Under the pieces are notes generated by a model. It was given only the letters and a program-made list of their open reading frames with translations. It did no database searches and was not told where the DNA came from. From positions 1 to 64,000 of the forward strand of contig NZ_ACFY01000052.1 in NCBI RefSeq assembly GCF_000174195.1: a stretch of 64,000 nt of DNA, written 5' to 3'. The position numbers were made by a program, and so were the translations under genes. The DNA comes from Roseburia inulinivorans DSM 16841. GTDB lineage: Bacteria > Bacillota > Clostridia > Lachnospirales > Lachnospiraceae. How positions within the stretch are numbered: the stretch's first letter is position 1; each line of letters starts with the position of its first letter. Shown here piece by piece: positions 1-8,562 of the stretch.

Positions 1-418
1 AATGTTCTTCCCTGGCGGCTTTCAGAAGATCAAGCAGTCCTTTTTCCTTGATCAGCGCAATGCCCTGCCCCTCATCACCAAGCACAATGAGATTATCTCC
101 GGGCTTGATATCGAATATCTTTCTGGCTTTTGCCGGGATCACGATCTGACCTTTCTCACCTACTTTTACCATGCCGAAAATGTGTTTTCCCTTCGGTGGA
201 ACTTCTAAGCCAAGAGAATCCTTTTTTTCATAATTGATCAGGTCATCCACCGTCACGCCAAAGACATCTGCGAGCCTTTTGCACCTTTCGATATCCGGCA
301 GGGATTCCCCTGTCTCATATTTCGAGAGTGTCTGTCTCGACACACCGATCTGATCTGCCAGTTCATCCTGTGACATATGATTTAGTTTTCGAAGCTGAAT
401 GAGATTTTCTGCAAACAT
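1..418 (-). CDS. XRE-family regulator with C-terminal AbrB domain (3' end outside window)
   Basis: The 139 visible residues begin MFAENLIQLRKLNHMSQDEL and carry a helix-turn-helix of the XRE/HTH_3 type over about residues 5-60 (motif VSRQTLSKYETG). A SpoVT/AbrB-like swapped-hairpin domain follows at about 80-125 (GEKGQIVIPAKARKIF). Both domains bind DNA, so this is a cytoplasmic transcriptional regulator, probably dimeric. The ATG at 418 is the natural HTH_3 start. The reading frame is still open at base 1, so the C-terminus is missing only because the window ends. Targets cannot be read from the sequence. The nearest same-strand gene upstream is the acyltransferase, 15 bp away. Confidence 0.85.
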   Translation of the reverse strand, partial: MFAENLIQLRKLNHMSQDELADQIGVSRQTLSKYETGESLPDIERCKRLADVFGVTVDDLINYEKKDSLGLEVPPKGKHIFGMVKVGEKGQIVIPAKARKIFDIKPGDNLIVLGDEGQGIALIKEKGLLDLLKAAREEH

Positions 419-432
419 TATTTTTTCTTTCC

Positions 433-1487
433 TCAAATTCCACAGACGGTCCACCGGAGCACCGGAATACGGCGGATGATCTCATAAGCCAGATATGCAC
501 CGGCAAATCCCGCTGCTGCCACAAAAAGATAAAGAAGCACTGCCGGCAATTTTGTATACATGGTCAGATAATATGCTGTCATCGCAATGAAAAGGTAATG
601 GAATAAATAAAGTCCCCATGATTTCGCTGCCATCCATCTTGTCAATGTGTTGGAAATATCCCCCATTTTTTCATGAAAGCCAAAGCTGCAATAACCGCGA
701 TCCATGCAAACAGGCTGCATAGCGATGTGTCTAAAACTGAATGCTCGGCGTATGGTCTGCCCCAGTATAACACTGTAAATGCAGCCGCTAAAATTACGGC
801 ACACACCGCAAGCGGCAGCCAACATTTTTCCAGACGATCCATCACTTCATCATGAGACAAAACAAAATATCCCACAAAAAATCCAGCCCCATAGATACCG
901 AAACGGTATACCACAACCACTGGTGTGTTCAAAATCTGAGCTGCGCCCCAGATCACAATTGCAAACAGCACAAGAAATGGAATGTCCGCTTTCTCTCCCA
1001 GCTTCCACCATCTGTCTTTTTCCACTCTGCGGATCCATACGAGCAATACCGAAAAAATCCATAACATCTGGATATACCATAGCGGTCCTATGCCGCTGAC
1101 TGCCATGATGATAAATATAACCGGTTTTGGAACTGCTGCCATCTGCTCTAATCCACCGCCGATCAGCAGATTGTAGTATCCTAAAATCCACCAGAACACC
1201 CAAAGCCCAAGGGTGGATGGAACCAATAATTTTCCCGTCCTTTTTTTTATAAATTCTTTTTCTGAGCGATGTTCCAGCTCATACCTTGCGCTCATTCCTG
1301 ATATTACAAACAACAACAGCATAAACCATGGGTATACGATATACTGAAATGCATCCTGATATTGCACATCCGAAAATGGTCCGATCACTCCAAATGTTTC
1401 AATTCCATTGAACATATAAATAATATGATACAAAACCACAAGCACAACTGTGATCCATCTGATATTGTCTATGTATAACTTTCTCAT
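433..1487 (-). CDS. Acyltransferase 3 family membrane protein, frame broken by one base
   Basis: The protein starts MRKLYIDNIRWITVVLVVLY, typical of the acyltransferase-3 family of multi-pass enzymes that acylate carbohydrates or other surface molecules. About ten hydrophobic segments are visible. AGGTGG lies just upstream of the ATG at 1487. The frame stops early after the residues MKKWGIFPTH, and the expected C-terminal helices (AAKSWGLYLFHYLFIAMTAY) continue in another frame down to 433. Adding one base in the T6 run at 666-671 or the C5 run at 660-664 restores about 351 residues, the usual family length. The same kind of lesion breaks essential mraY in this window, so a sequencing error is more likely than a true pseudogene. 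Substrate unknown. Confidence 0.8.
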
Positions 1488-1609
1488 ATTTTTACCACCT
1501 TTGCAATTATTTTTAACATTATTATAAATTGCAGAAAATGGAAAATCCACCAGGTATACTTAACAATACCGGATGGATTTTGTTAAAAACGAGGGCAGTT
1601 TTTGTTATC

Positions 1610-2158
1610 TTATAATTTTTTCATCATCCAGTCCGCAGACGCATAATGTCCATCCGCATATTTCATGTTATCTGGAAATGTGCCATATTTCTGGAATCCC
1701 AGTTTTTCATACAATGTAATTGCATTTTGATTATCCGAGATCACTTCAAGCTCCGCCTGTTCAAATCCAATCTCTTTTGCTGCTTTCAGCACTGTTTCCA
1801 TCATGATTTTTCCAATACCATATCCGCAGAATTCCTGATATAAAGCAATTGCCACTTCGCATCTGTGCCGATATCTCTTATAGTTTCCAACCGGATTGAA
1901 AGAACAGTTTCCGATATGTTTTCCATCCAACGTTGCAATTAACATTAAGGATCTGTCCGAATTCAGGCAATTATTGATAAACGCTGTCTCCTGCTCCTGT
2001 GTCATGATAACTTCTTCCGGTTCCCGGATCAGATATGGTGTTTCCGCTGTGGTGACTTTTAAGTACGTGATTAAATCTTCTGCATCTTCCGGCGTTGCAT
2101 TTCTCAGTACGATCGTCCGATTACTTTTATCCTTGATTTCAATCGGTCCAAATTTCAT
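1610..2158 (-). CDS. GNAT-family N-acetyltransferase
   Basis: A 182-residue protein with the GNAT fold. The acetyl-CoA binding segment YGIGKIMMETVLKAAKEIGF lies at about residue 115-135, and the C-terminal signature NQNAITLYEKLGFQKYGTF follows. It should transfer an acetyl group from acetyl-CoA to an amine on a small molecule or protein N-terminus in the cytoplasm. The start at 2158 (MKFGPIEIKD) is preferred over upstream in-frame codons because AAGGTGG lies about 7 nt before it. It is a single-gene unit pointing away from the nuclease gene at 2570. The substrate cannot be deduced. Confidence 0.85.
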   Translation of the reverse strand: MKFGPIEIKDKSNRTIVLRNATPEDAEDLITYLKVTTAETPYLIREPEEVIMTQEQETAFINNCLNSDRSLMLIATLDGKHIGNCSFNPVGNYKRYRHRCEVAIALYQEFCGYGIGKIMMETVLKAAKEIGFEQAELEVISDNQNAITLYEKLGFQKYGTFPDNMKYADGHYASADWMMKKL

Positions 2159-2569
2159 GTCCAAACCACCTTTCCAAAGTATCCTTTGCACCATTATGAT
2201 ATCATACAGCATAAGATGCAAATCTTTCCCCCAAAATTTTCACTAATTATAATTTTATTATTTTACTCTACAAAAAAGTTGAAGTAAACAGCCAATTTTT
2301 CTTGCTTCCAATATAATTTCTGTGTTACAATGACTAAAAGCATATTTTACAAAATCTTCATGACATTTTTGTCATCTATATTCTAAGAACGACAGATTAA
2401 CCCAAAATAATCTGCGTACTTCATTCGTATCTATGCTTTTTGTTACCCATCAACAATTGAAAAGCAGGAGACGAAATGAACTTGGAATCATAAACAGTTG
2501 TTATTCTCCTGCAAGCAGAGAACCGTTTTAAACATAGGCTGTTCTGCCACATATCAGGAGGAAACGATT
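2159..2569. other. AT-rich divergent intergenic region with a hairpin
   Basis: This 411-bp gap separates divergent genes and should hold both promoters. An 8-bp perfect inverted repeat, GCAGGAGA (2464-2471) and TCTCCTGC (2505-2512), lies in the leader of the gene starting at 2570. No convincing small gene is visible. Confidence 0.4.
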
Positions 2570-3247
2570 ATGGCAAAATGTAAAAGAAACCGTAACAGGT
2601 CAAAGAGAAACTTCACCGTTAAAACACCGACAACAAACCGGAACTACAAGGACACCATTTTCCGGATGTTATTTTCTGACCGGAAGAATCTGCTCTCACT
2701 TTACAATGCGGTCAATCAAAGTGATTTTATCGAGTTTTACAATGGTTCAACTGCGATATCTGACCGTACAGAGCTTCGGCTTTCCTCAGCATTTGAACAT
2801 CTGTCAGGTAAACCAAAGCTCGAATTAATTGTTACTGTTTTGAATGTCAATGAAGGACACAATGCAGAGTTGATGCAGCATTGCAGTATGTTAAAAGAAT
2901 ATGCACAGTATGTTGCCAGAGTGCGCCACTATGCGTCAGACATGCCTTTAAATCAGGCTGTAAAACGTGCTGTGGACGAATGCATCCGGGAAGGGATTCT
3001 GGCGGAATTTCTTGCCCGAAACCGAAATGAGGTTATCAGTATGAGTATTTTTGAGTATGATAAAGAATTGGAAGAAAAGAAGTTACGGAAAGCTGAATAT
3101 GAATACGGTTTTGCAGAGGGTGAAAAACATGCGGCAATTGAAACCGCCAAACGTATGTTAAAAACTAACAACTTTTCCCTGGAAGAAATTGCTGCTTTCT
3201 CTGGTGTATCTTTGGATGATATAAAAATTCTCAAAGCCAATCAATAG
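2570..3247 (+). CDS. Rpn-family PD-(D/E)XK nuclease with internal deletion of the catalytic region
   Basis: The N-terminus (NRNYKDTIFRMLFSDRKNLL) and the C-terminal half (KLELIVTVLNVNEGHN, then EKKLRKAEYEYGFAEGEK) match the Rpn recombination-promoting nuclease/transposase family common in Lachnospiraceae. Between them, at about residue 47, the sequence jumps from LYNAVNQSD straight to FIEFYNG. In full members roughly 80 residues lie here, holding the acidic and ExQ/K-type PD-(D/E)XK residues. The 225-residue product therefore has no visible active site. The start at 2570 follows AGGAGG at ideal spacing. The reading frame is intact, so the deletion is in frame. Either a decaying gene or a catalytically dead derivative. 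Family assignment is from memory of related proteins. Confidence 0.75.
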   Translation: MAKCKRNRNRSKRNFTVKTPTTNRNYKDTIFRMLFSDRKNLLSLYNAVNQSDFIEFYNGSTAISDRTELRLSSAFEHLSGKPKLELIVTVLNVNEGHNAELMQHCSMLKEYAQYVARVRHYASDMPLNQAVKRAVDECIREGILAEFLARNRNEVISMSIFEYDKELEEKKLRKAEYEYGFAEGEKHAAIETAKRMLKTNNFSLEEIAAFSGVSLDDIKILKANQ

Positions 3248-3261
3248 TATAGCAAAGCTAC

Positions 3262-3288
3262 AGGGGCACGCAGATTCACGCCGCCCCT
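3262..3288 (+). terminator. Possible weak terminator hairpin
   Basis: AGGGGC (3262-3267) pairs with GCCCCT (3283-3288) just after the stop of the Rpn-like gene. No clear U-tract follows. Confidence 0.3.
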
Positions 3289-3328
3289 CTCTCTTCAGAG
3301 GGATATTGTCAAGTGTGTATGTAAGATT

Positions 3329-3988
3329 TTATGAAAGTGTTGCCTGTGCAGGGGATTTTCCTGTCTCTGCAGTCTCTCTTGTAACATCATCAAGTGCTCC
3401 AGCTTTGATTGGCTTACCAATTTCCCAGTTAGGATCAGCCTTTTTTGCGGCATCATAAAAAGCCTGTCTGTAAATTCTCTCATATTTTTCAAGGGTGTAC
3501 CCGGCAGCCAGCCTGTCCTTTTTGGACATTTTGCGATACAAATTGTTATACACATCTGTTCGTTTTGTTGTATCACCATTGCATACACCATTTTCACGCA
3601 GAAATTCTTTTTTTGTCAGTTCATACATTTCTTCTTTGCTGCTATCCAGAATTGATATGATCCTTCTTCTCGAATTCTCGTTGTCATCTGTCACCAAAAG
3701 TCCTGCCAATCCATTTACAGGATTAATATAATCTCCATCCTTATCATAATGACTCATCAGATTTTTTATTCCCTGAATATTGCCATACATCGCACCATTT
3801 CCGGCAGACATCATCTTCTTAACAGCTGCTTTATACTGTTTACTGTTCGTATTAATTCCAGCAGCTTTTAGCTGTGATTGAACAGAACTGCTATTAAGTT
3901 GTGACAACTGAAAACTACCTATTGCATTTACTCCTGATGTTCCAAATGATTTCTGAAATAAAAAAGCATAATCCGTTATCCTTGACAT
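3329..3988 (-). CDS. Uncharacterised protein of the agr-linked cluster, C-terminal domain shared with the 4796-5984 gene
   Basis: 219 residues starting MSRITDYAFLFQKSFGTSG, with GGGAGG 7 nt before the ATG. No signal peptide or membrane segment. The last ~100 residues (SSKEEMYELTKKEFL, NGDTTKRTDVYNNLYRKM, YRQAF, DPNWEIGKP) closely match the decayed 3' half of the gene at 4796-5984, so the two are paralogues sharing this domain. The N-terminal half is rich in Ser, Asn and Gln. From memory it resembles small DUF families (DUF3879-like) of Lachnospiraceae and bacilli, but I could not check this. It is the last gene of the same-strand series downstream of agrBD. Function unknown. Confidence 0.7.
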   Translation of the reverse strand: MSRITDYAFLFQKSFGTSGVNAIGSFQLSQLNSSSVQSQLKAAGINTNSKQYKAAVKKMMSAGNGAMYGNIQGIKNLMSHYDKDGDYINPVNGLAGLLVTDDNENSRRRIISILDSSKEEMYELTKKEFLRENGVCNGDTTKRTDVYNNLYRKMSKKDRLAAGYTLEKYERIYRQAFYDAAKKADPNWEIGKPIKAGALDDVTRETAETGKSPAQATLS

Positions 3989-4064
3989 AAAACAGCCTCC
4001 CTATTTTTTAAACTTTTATCTTTTAACTTATCGGAATACTACTTTTATCTAGAGTAGTAGTAAT

Positions 4065-4715
4065 TTATGAACTCAATGCTGCTACCAGCGATGAATATCT
4101 TTCCGTTCTTTTCTTAATATCATCTTCACTAACACCATAATAAAGATACAAATCCTTTGAAATCTTCTCAAATTTTTTCATTACTTTCCTGTTTCCAGAA
4201 TAGGATATACCAAATATATTCCAAATGTAATCAATCTCCATTTCAAGAACATCATCACCTATTCTTATTTCATATAAATGAAAGTTCATAGGAATGATAT
4301 CATCTGACATTTCGGCAATCATTTCACCTCGAGCCTTTATTTTATTCAAATATTGTCTGACAGATTCTTCATTAGAAATATCCGGCTTTGGAATATCCTT
4401 CATTTCTCCTAAAACTTCCGGCTTATGCTGTAAAATCAAGCTCTCCCTCAAATTTATTCGTTGTTCAATACATTTTCTTTCCGCCACATTAATTTCAACT
4501 AAATCATATTTATTCAGTGCATATTGCACCAATTCATTCAGTGTATGTGCACCTGCAACTATTTTTTTCTCTGCTCTTTTGTGTTTATGTTTGTAGATGG
4601 CATTTCGTATTTTAACTTTTAGAGATTTTTTCTGTATTTTGCCAGCTATAAAAATACTGGTTGGACCATCGGCACCACCTATTATTGAAACTCCACTTTT
4701 ACTTTTTTCTATCAT
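4065..4715 (-). CDS. Uncharacterised protein with N-terminal IGGADGPT motif
   Basis: 216 residues, mostly charged and predicted soluble. Residues 9-25 read VSIIGGADGPTSIFIAG. This resembles a conserved segment of the beta subunit of Na+-translocating decarboxylases (OadB/GcdB), although nothing else here is membrane-embedded. A basic stretch (KHKHKRAEKK) follows, then a helical C-terminal half. The ATG at 4715 has GGAG about 14 nt upstream, a loose spacing, so the start is less certain. It sits between two paralogues of the agr-linked cluster in the same orientation. I have seen this short motif in other uncharacterised Lachnospiraceae proteins, but assign no function. Confidence 0.65.
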   Translation of the reverse strand: MIEKSKSGVSIIGGADGPTSIFIAGKIQKKSLKVKIRNAIYKHKHKRAEKKIVAGAHTLNELVQYALNKYDLVEINVAERKCIEQRINLRESLILQHKPEVLGEMKDIPKPDISNEESVRQYLNKIKARGEMIAEMSDDIIPMNFHLYEIRIGDDVLEMEIDYIWNIFGISYSGNRKVMKKFEKISKDLYLYYGVSEDDIKKRTERYSSLVAALSS

Positions 4716-4795
4716 AAGTTTTCATGTTTCTCCACAACGACACACTTTATCACATTTTCTGACTGCGAAATACCTTTCATAAAACATCAAGCGAA

Positions 4796-5984
4796 TTATA
4801 TACTAAATCTGCAAATCAATATTACTTTGTACCAGAGTTTTCCGTTATTATGTAACGATTTTTCAATATCTTCCCTTGATACATTATCCAACAAACTTGC
4901 CGAAAACGGCTTCCCTAAATCCCATTCCGGATCTGCTCTTTGACCGTTGCAATAAATGCCTGCCTGTAAGCCGTTTCATACTGTTGTAGTGTATTTCCTG
5001 CGGCTAATCAATCTTTCATAGACATCTTTTTATAGAGATTATTATAAACATCGCCTCTTTTTGTCGTATCGCCATTTTGAATTCCATTATTTTGCAGGAA
5101 TTCCCGCTTGGTCAGCTCATACATTTCTTCACGACTGCTTTCTGGAATAGAGATAATTTTGTGTTTCTGTGCAATATTCTCATCGGTCTGATATTTGAAA
5201 ATAGCTGATGCATGACATCGGAAAAGTCTGCATCTTCATTTAGGTATTTCAGTGCCAGATTTGTAGCATTCACATTGTTTCCATTCTTCTTTTGTTCTGC
5301 ATATGTAGCCGCAGCTTTCTTCATAATGCCAGATAGTTTTTCTTCATAATTATCCGGCAAAGACAGTTCAGGTGCTTTCTGTCCACCAAATAATTCATTA
5401 ATCTTTAACTGGCTTTCACATCCATTTGCTGTAAAGCCCAAGCTGTCTGCAATACGATCAAATGCCTGATTTAAAAATGTCACGTCTTCTCCCTTTGATA
5501 CCTTATGGTACTGTAGCTTTCCCTCCGCATTGGAACCATCGCATATGTAAATATCCCGACTGTCATCCTCATACGACTTTTGCAAAGCGTTATACTGTCT
5601 GGTGTATGCATCCATCCGGATGGAAATCAGGTCATCTAATGTATAATTCCCCTTTGACTGCTTGATTGCATCAAGTGAATTCTGCATATCCTCTCTCATT
5701 GCCCAATAGAAATCATCCTCTGGATTCAGTTTCAATTTCGGAAGAATTTCTCTCATCTGCATCATTTCTTCCATATCAATACGTCCCGGCATGCTCTGTA
5801 CTCTTCCACGTAGTGCCGCCATACCTTCCTTTGACAGTTCCAGACTGTCAATTCTAATTTTCCGCCCTTTTAATTCCGGCACCGCATCCTGCATCTGTTT
5901 TGATTTTTCTCCATTGTTTACAGTTGACCAATCGAGCAGATTCCATATATCAAAACTGTTTCCTGTATTACTTATTTTTGTCAT
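4796..5984 (-). pseudogene. Decayed paralogue of the 3329-3988 gene
   Basis: The open part (5984 down to about 5195) starts MTKISNTGNSFDIWNLLDWS with GGGAGC upstream and encodes a soluble helical protein. Near 5195 the frame is lost. Adding one base there continues the protein into SSREEMYELTKREFLQNNG and NGDTTKRGDVYNNLYKKM, which closely match the 3329-3988 gene. An in-frame TGA at 5008-5010 replaces the Arg codon of the paralogue (MKD-stop-LAAG versus KKDRLAAG). A second frame break near 4940 precedes DPEWDLGKPFSASLLD, and the remnant ends at a TAA at 4796. The nonsense substitution shows real decay, unlike the homopolymer lesions elsewhere. The intact ancestor would have been about 395 residues. 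Function unknown. Confidence 0.75.
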
Positions 5985-6020
5985 AACATTATGCTCCCTT
6001 ACACTTTTATATCAAAGTTC

Positions 6021-6641
6021 CTATGCCAAAGCATCAAATGCCGAAACTCCATTTTCTGTCACTCCTATAGAAGTTGAAGTACCTAGCAATTCCACCATTT
6101 TTCCTGTCAGGTCATCTACATCTTTTCCATCAATTTTCAGATTATATTGCCGTTCTTCCTGCTCCTGTTTTTCGGCACGCTGTTTTTCCAGTCTTTCCTC
6201 TGTCTCTTTCTTTTCTGCTTTCCTTTTCTCGAGTCTTTCTTCAAGTTCTTTCCTTGCTTTTTCTGTTCCCGGATCAACTTCATCTTGAGTACACATTACA
6301 GAACTCATGCTATCATATCCATTTATAGTAATACTATAACTCAGTATCTTTGCTCCTCTTGCTGCCACATAAGCTCTTGACTGTTCTATTGTTTTTGGTA
6401 TTAGCGATAAATTGTACTCCAACCATTGTTTTGTCTTTTCATCTCCCATAGCCTTTGACAAAAGAGAACTGTTTATATTTACGGAATAATCCCTGCTTCG
6501 TAAACATTCGTATTTTTGTGTTAAATAGTTCTTATATTCATGAGCATTCTTATATGTCCTGCCCGTTTTGTTTCCAGCATTTTGTGTATTGCCATAACTA
6601 TTCGTATATGACGCATATGTTCCTATTCCTGTAACCGCCAT
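6021..6641 (-). CDS. Uncharacterised coiled-coil protein of the agr-linked cluster
   Basis: 206 residues from the ATG at 6641 (MAVTGIGTYASYTNSYGNTQ), chosen because AAAGGAG lies 8 nt upstream. The N-terminal ~35 residues are rich in Gly, Asn, Thr and Tyr and look disordered. The middle (about 110-160) is a strongly charged heptad-like helix, ARKELEERLEKRKAEKKETE, predicted to form a coiled coil. The C-terminus is short and polar. No Sec signal or membrane helix. It resembles, from memory, the DUF6033 type of Firmicutes proteins, unverified. The leader carries one copy of a 70-nt repeat also found before the 6724-7761 gene. Confidence 0.7.
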   Translation of the reverse strand: MAVTGIGTYASYTNSYGNTQNAGNKTGRTYKNAHEYKNYLTQKYECLRSRDYSVNINSSLLSKAMGDEKTKQWLEYNLSLIPKTIEQSRAYVAARGAKILSYSITINGYDSMSSVMCTQDEVDPGTEKARKELEERLEKRKAEKKETEERLEKQRAEKQEQEERQYNLKIDGKDVDDLTGKMVELLGTSTSIGVTENGVSAFDALA

Positions 6642-6656
6642 ATTAACATATCTCCT

Positions 6657-6726
6657 TTCATTATTTGGAGTCCTTCCAACTATGCCACCTGTTGGATTTC
6701 TCTCAGAATCAATATAATATTGATTA
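6657..6726 (-). repeat. 70-nt intergenic repeat, copy 1, with hairpin
   Basis: Closely matches 7861-7930 along its whole length. It contains the inverted repeat TTGGA/TCCAA (6665-6679). In copy 2 the same stem reads TCGGA/TCCGA, a paired change that keeps base pairing. It ends at the ribosome binding site of the gene starting at 6641 and begins at the stop of the gene upstream. Confidence 0.7.
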
Positions 6727-7761
6727 CACTCTAGCTTCAAACATACTTTGGCTAACACCTTTCATCCACATATTCTGTGCTGCTCCATATCCTTTTTCCT
6801 GCCCTATATCATACAATCCACTGCTGTCAAATCCTATTTTCAATACTAAATCATTTTCTTTTTTCCAGCCATTCTTAGCATATTCCAACCATCTATTAGA
6901 ATAAAGTTCATACCCTGCGCCATTTTTAGCCTTTTCCTTAAACAAGGCAAGTAAATCTGTGCCATCCTCTGCAATAAAAGTACCATTTCTATATGTCGCA
7001 TTGCGTGCATCATACCCTGTTGTCTCATACACTTCATGCCATAAAGAATATTGGTTCGCCTTTTTCATATTTGCTTGCGAATTAACAATTTCATTGTCTG
7101 CATCATGCATACAAATCCACGCATGTGTCCATATATTTTTCGCATTATCCCCTTCATTCAGTAATGTTTCTATCTGCGATAATGTATCTCTATCTGCATT
7201 TCCCGACACCGTTAGTTGATATGTATATGGGTCAATAGAAAATACCAAATCTGCCTGTTTTGATATTGATATCCCATTCTTTGAAAGTAGATTTGAAATT
7301 TGCTGATTTACAACACTTCTGGCATACTGTTTTTCCCTGTCAGTATTGCGTACATAACCAACACTTCTTGAACCACCTGTATATACATCCTTGTAATTCC
7401 TTAATGCATAATCATACCGTGCAAATCCACCCACAGGTTTTCCTCCGGATTGTAACATTCTTTTCTCTGTACGGTAAGCTATGGAACGCTGGTCTTCTGT
7501 CATATATGAGCAAAAGTTAGGTGAAGTCACATCACAATATTTCGATATGACATATGCCATTGGATCAGAATGCGACATATTTTCTTTGTACATTTTATCA
7601 TAATGCTCCCGCAAAACTTTTTGTACGAAACGATCCTCCTCTGTAAGTCCATCATATTGATATCCTACAGTTGTACCGGCGCTGGAATTATTGGGCAGCT
7701 TGTTTAAATCCCTGCCCGCTGGAATGTTATTATAATAGTCAGAATTATTTACAGTAACCAT
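6724..7761 (-). CDS. Uncharacterised 345-residue protein of the agr-linked cluster (DUF4885-like)
   Basis: Starts MVTVNNSDYYNNIPAGRDLN, with GGGGG closely upstream of the ATG. The N-terminal ~35 residues are Asn/Gly/Ser-rich and likely disordered. The centre has a conserved-looking block (NLLSKNGISISKQADLVFSI, then DPYTYQLTVSGNADRDTLSQ) describing a secondary-structure-rich domain followed by ETLLNEGDNAKNIWTH. No signal peptide, membrane helix or known catalytic motif. From memory this block is typical of DUF4885 proteins of bacilli and Lachnospiraceae, a family with no known function. I could not verify this. It is flanked on both sides by copies of a 70-nt repeat. Confidence 0.7.
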   Translation of the reverse strand: MVTVNNSDYYNNIPAGRDLNKLPNNSSAGTTVGYQYDGLTEEDRFVQKVLREHYDKMYKENMSHSDPMAYVISKYCDVTSPNFCSYMTEDQRSIAYRTEKRMLQSGGKPVGGFARYDYALRNYKDVYTGGSRSVGYVRNTDREKQYARSVVNQQISNLLSKNGISISKQADLVFSIDPYTYQLTVSGNADRDTLSQIETLLNEGDNAKNIWTHAWICMHDADNEIVNSQANMKKANQYSLWHEVYETTGYDARNATYRNGTFIAEDGTDLLALFKEKAKNGAGYELYSNRWLEYAKNGWKKENDLVLKIGFDSSGLYDIGQEKGYGAAQNMWMKGVSQSMFEARV

Positions 7762-7860
7762 ATTATCCCCCTGCCTTATATAAGTCTTATAATCTGTATC
7801 ATGTAAATCATACTGAAACCCTATCGATAAACTTTTTTCATTTTATTTTCCACATTTTTT

Positions 7861-7930
7861 CTTCATTATTCGGAGTTCTTCCGACTATGTCACCTATTAG
7901 ATTTCTCTCAGCCTCAATATGATATGTAAT
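7861..7930 (-). repeat. 70-nt intergenic repeat, copy 2, with hairpin
   Basis: Second copy of the element at 6657-6726, with stem TCGGA/TCCGA at 7870-7884. It lies in the 208-bp gap upstream of the gene starting at 7761, about 100 bp before its ATG. No gene of plausible size fits in the gap. Confidence 0.7.
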
Positions 7931-7969
7931 CCAAGTTCTCTTTTTTTCCTATGTTCAAATGACTAAGCA

Positions 7970-8515
7970 CTATTTATACTTACTATTTGCATTTGGCAAA
8001 TTAAGATATGTATCCATACTTTTCGTCCAAAGCAACGATAAGTCAAACCTTCCCAATTTGTTTAAATCTTCTATGCTTTTTTTGAACATTGCGATAAAAT
8101 CTCTTCTGTCGTTAAGTCCCATATTACCAGCTTCAAGCGGCAGAGACGTGAAACCTCCCTGCTTTTCCACTTTGTAATGTGCCTCCAATGCACGCATTTC
8201 GACTACTGTAGCATTTGATGGATTAACATCATTGATATAAATTCTTTGCTCAAACTCTTTCCCGTTTTCATCCACACCTTTCGCTAACACCACAGGATTT
8301 TCATCCGTCGAATCATCCGCATATTTAAGACAATAAGAAAGACCTGTACCATTACCTCCTGTCCACAACATATTATCTGTTGTGAATATCTGGTATACCT
8401 TTGGTGTTTCAGCCGTATAAAATGTCTTTTCCGCAGATGCAGGGGCTTTCATATTATTGCCTTTTTGTTGGCGGTACATTGAAGATACCGTATTTAGACC
8501 AGAACCAATGTGCAT
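7970..8515 (-). CDS. Uncharacterised 181-residue protein of the agr-linked cluster
   Basis: Begins MHIGSGLNTVSSMYRQQKGN. GGAGG lies 9 nt before the ATG at 8515. Residues 1-35 are polar and probably unstructured. The rest is a compact soluble domain (TPKVYQIFTTDNMLWTGGNG; DVNPSNATVVEMRALEAHYK). No transmembrane or export signal of the Sec type. The C-terminal segment DRRDFIAMFKKSIEDLNKLG is helical. I do not recognise the family. Its place between two other cluster members in the same orientation and its similar N-terminal composition suggest it is part of the same functional set. Confidence 0.65.
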   Translation of the reverse strand: MHIGSGLNTVSSMYRQQKGNNMKAPASAEKTFYTAETPKVYQIFTTDNMLWTGGNGTGLSYCLKYADDSTDENPVVLAKGVDENGKEFEQRIYINDVNPSNATVVEMRALEAHYKVEKQGGFTSLPLEAGNMGLNDRRDFIAMFKKSIEDLNKLGRFDLSLLWTKSMDTYLNLPNANSKYK

Positions 8516-8562
8516 ACTTCTATTCCTCCAATTTCAATATCATTTTTGCATCATGCATAAAA

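Noticed and set aside
433..825. A second membrane protein overlapping the acyltransferase
   Set aside because: It is the C-terminal half of the same acyltransferase in another frame.
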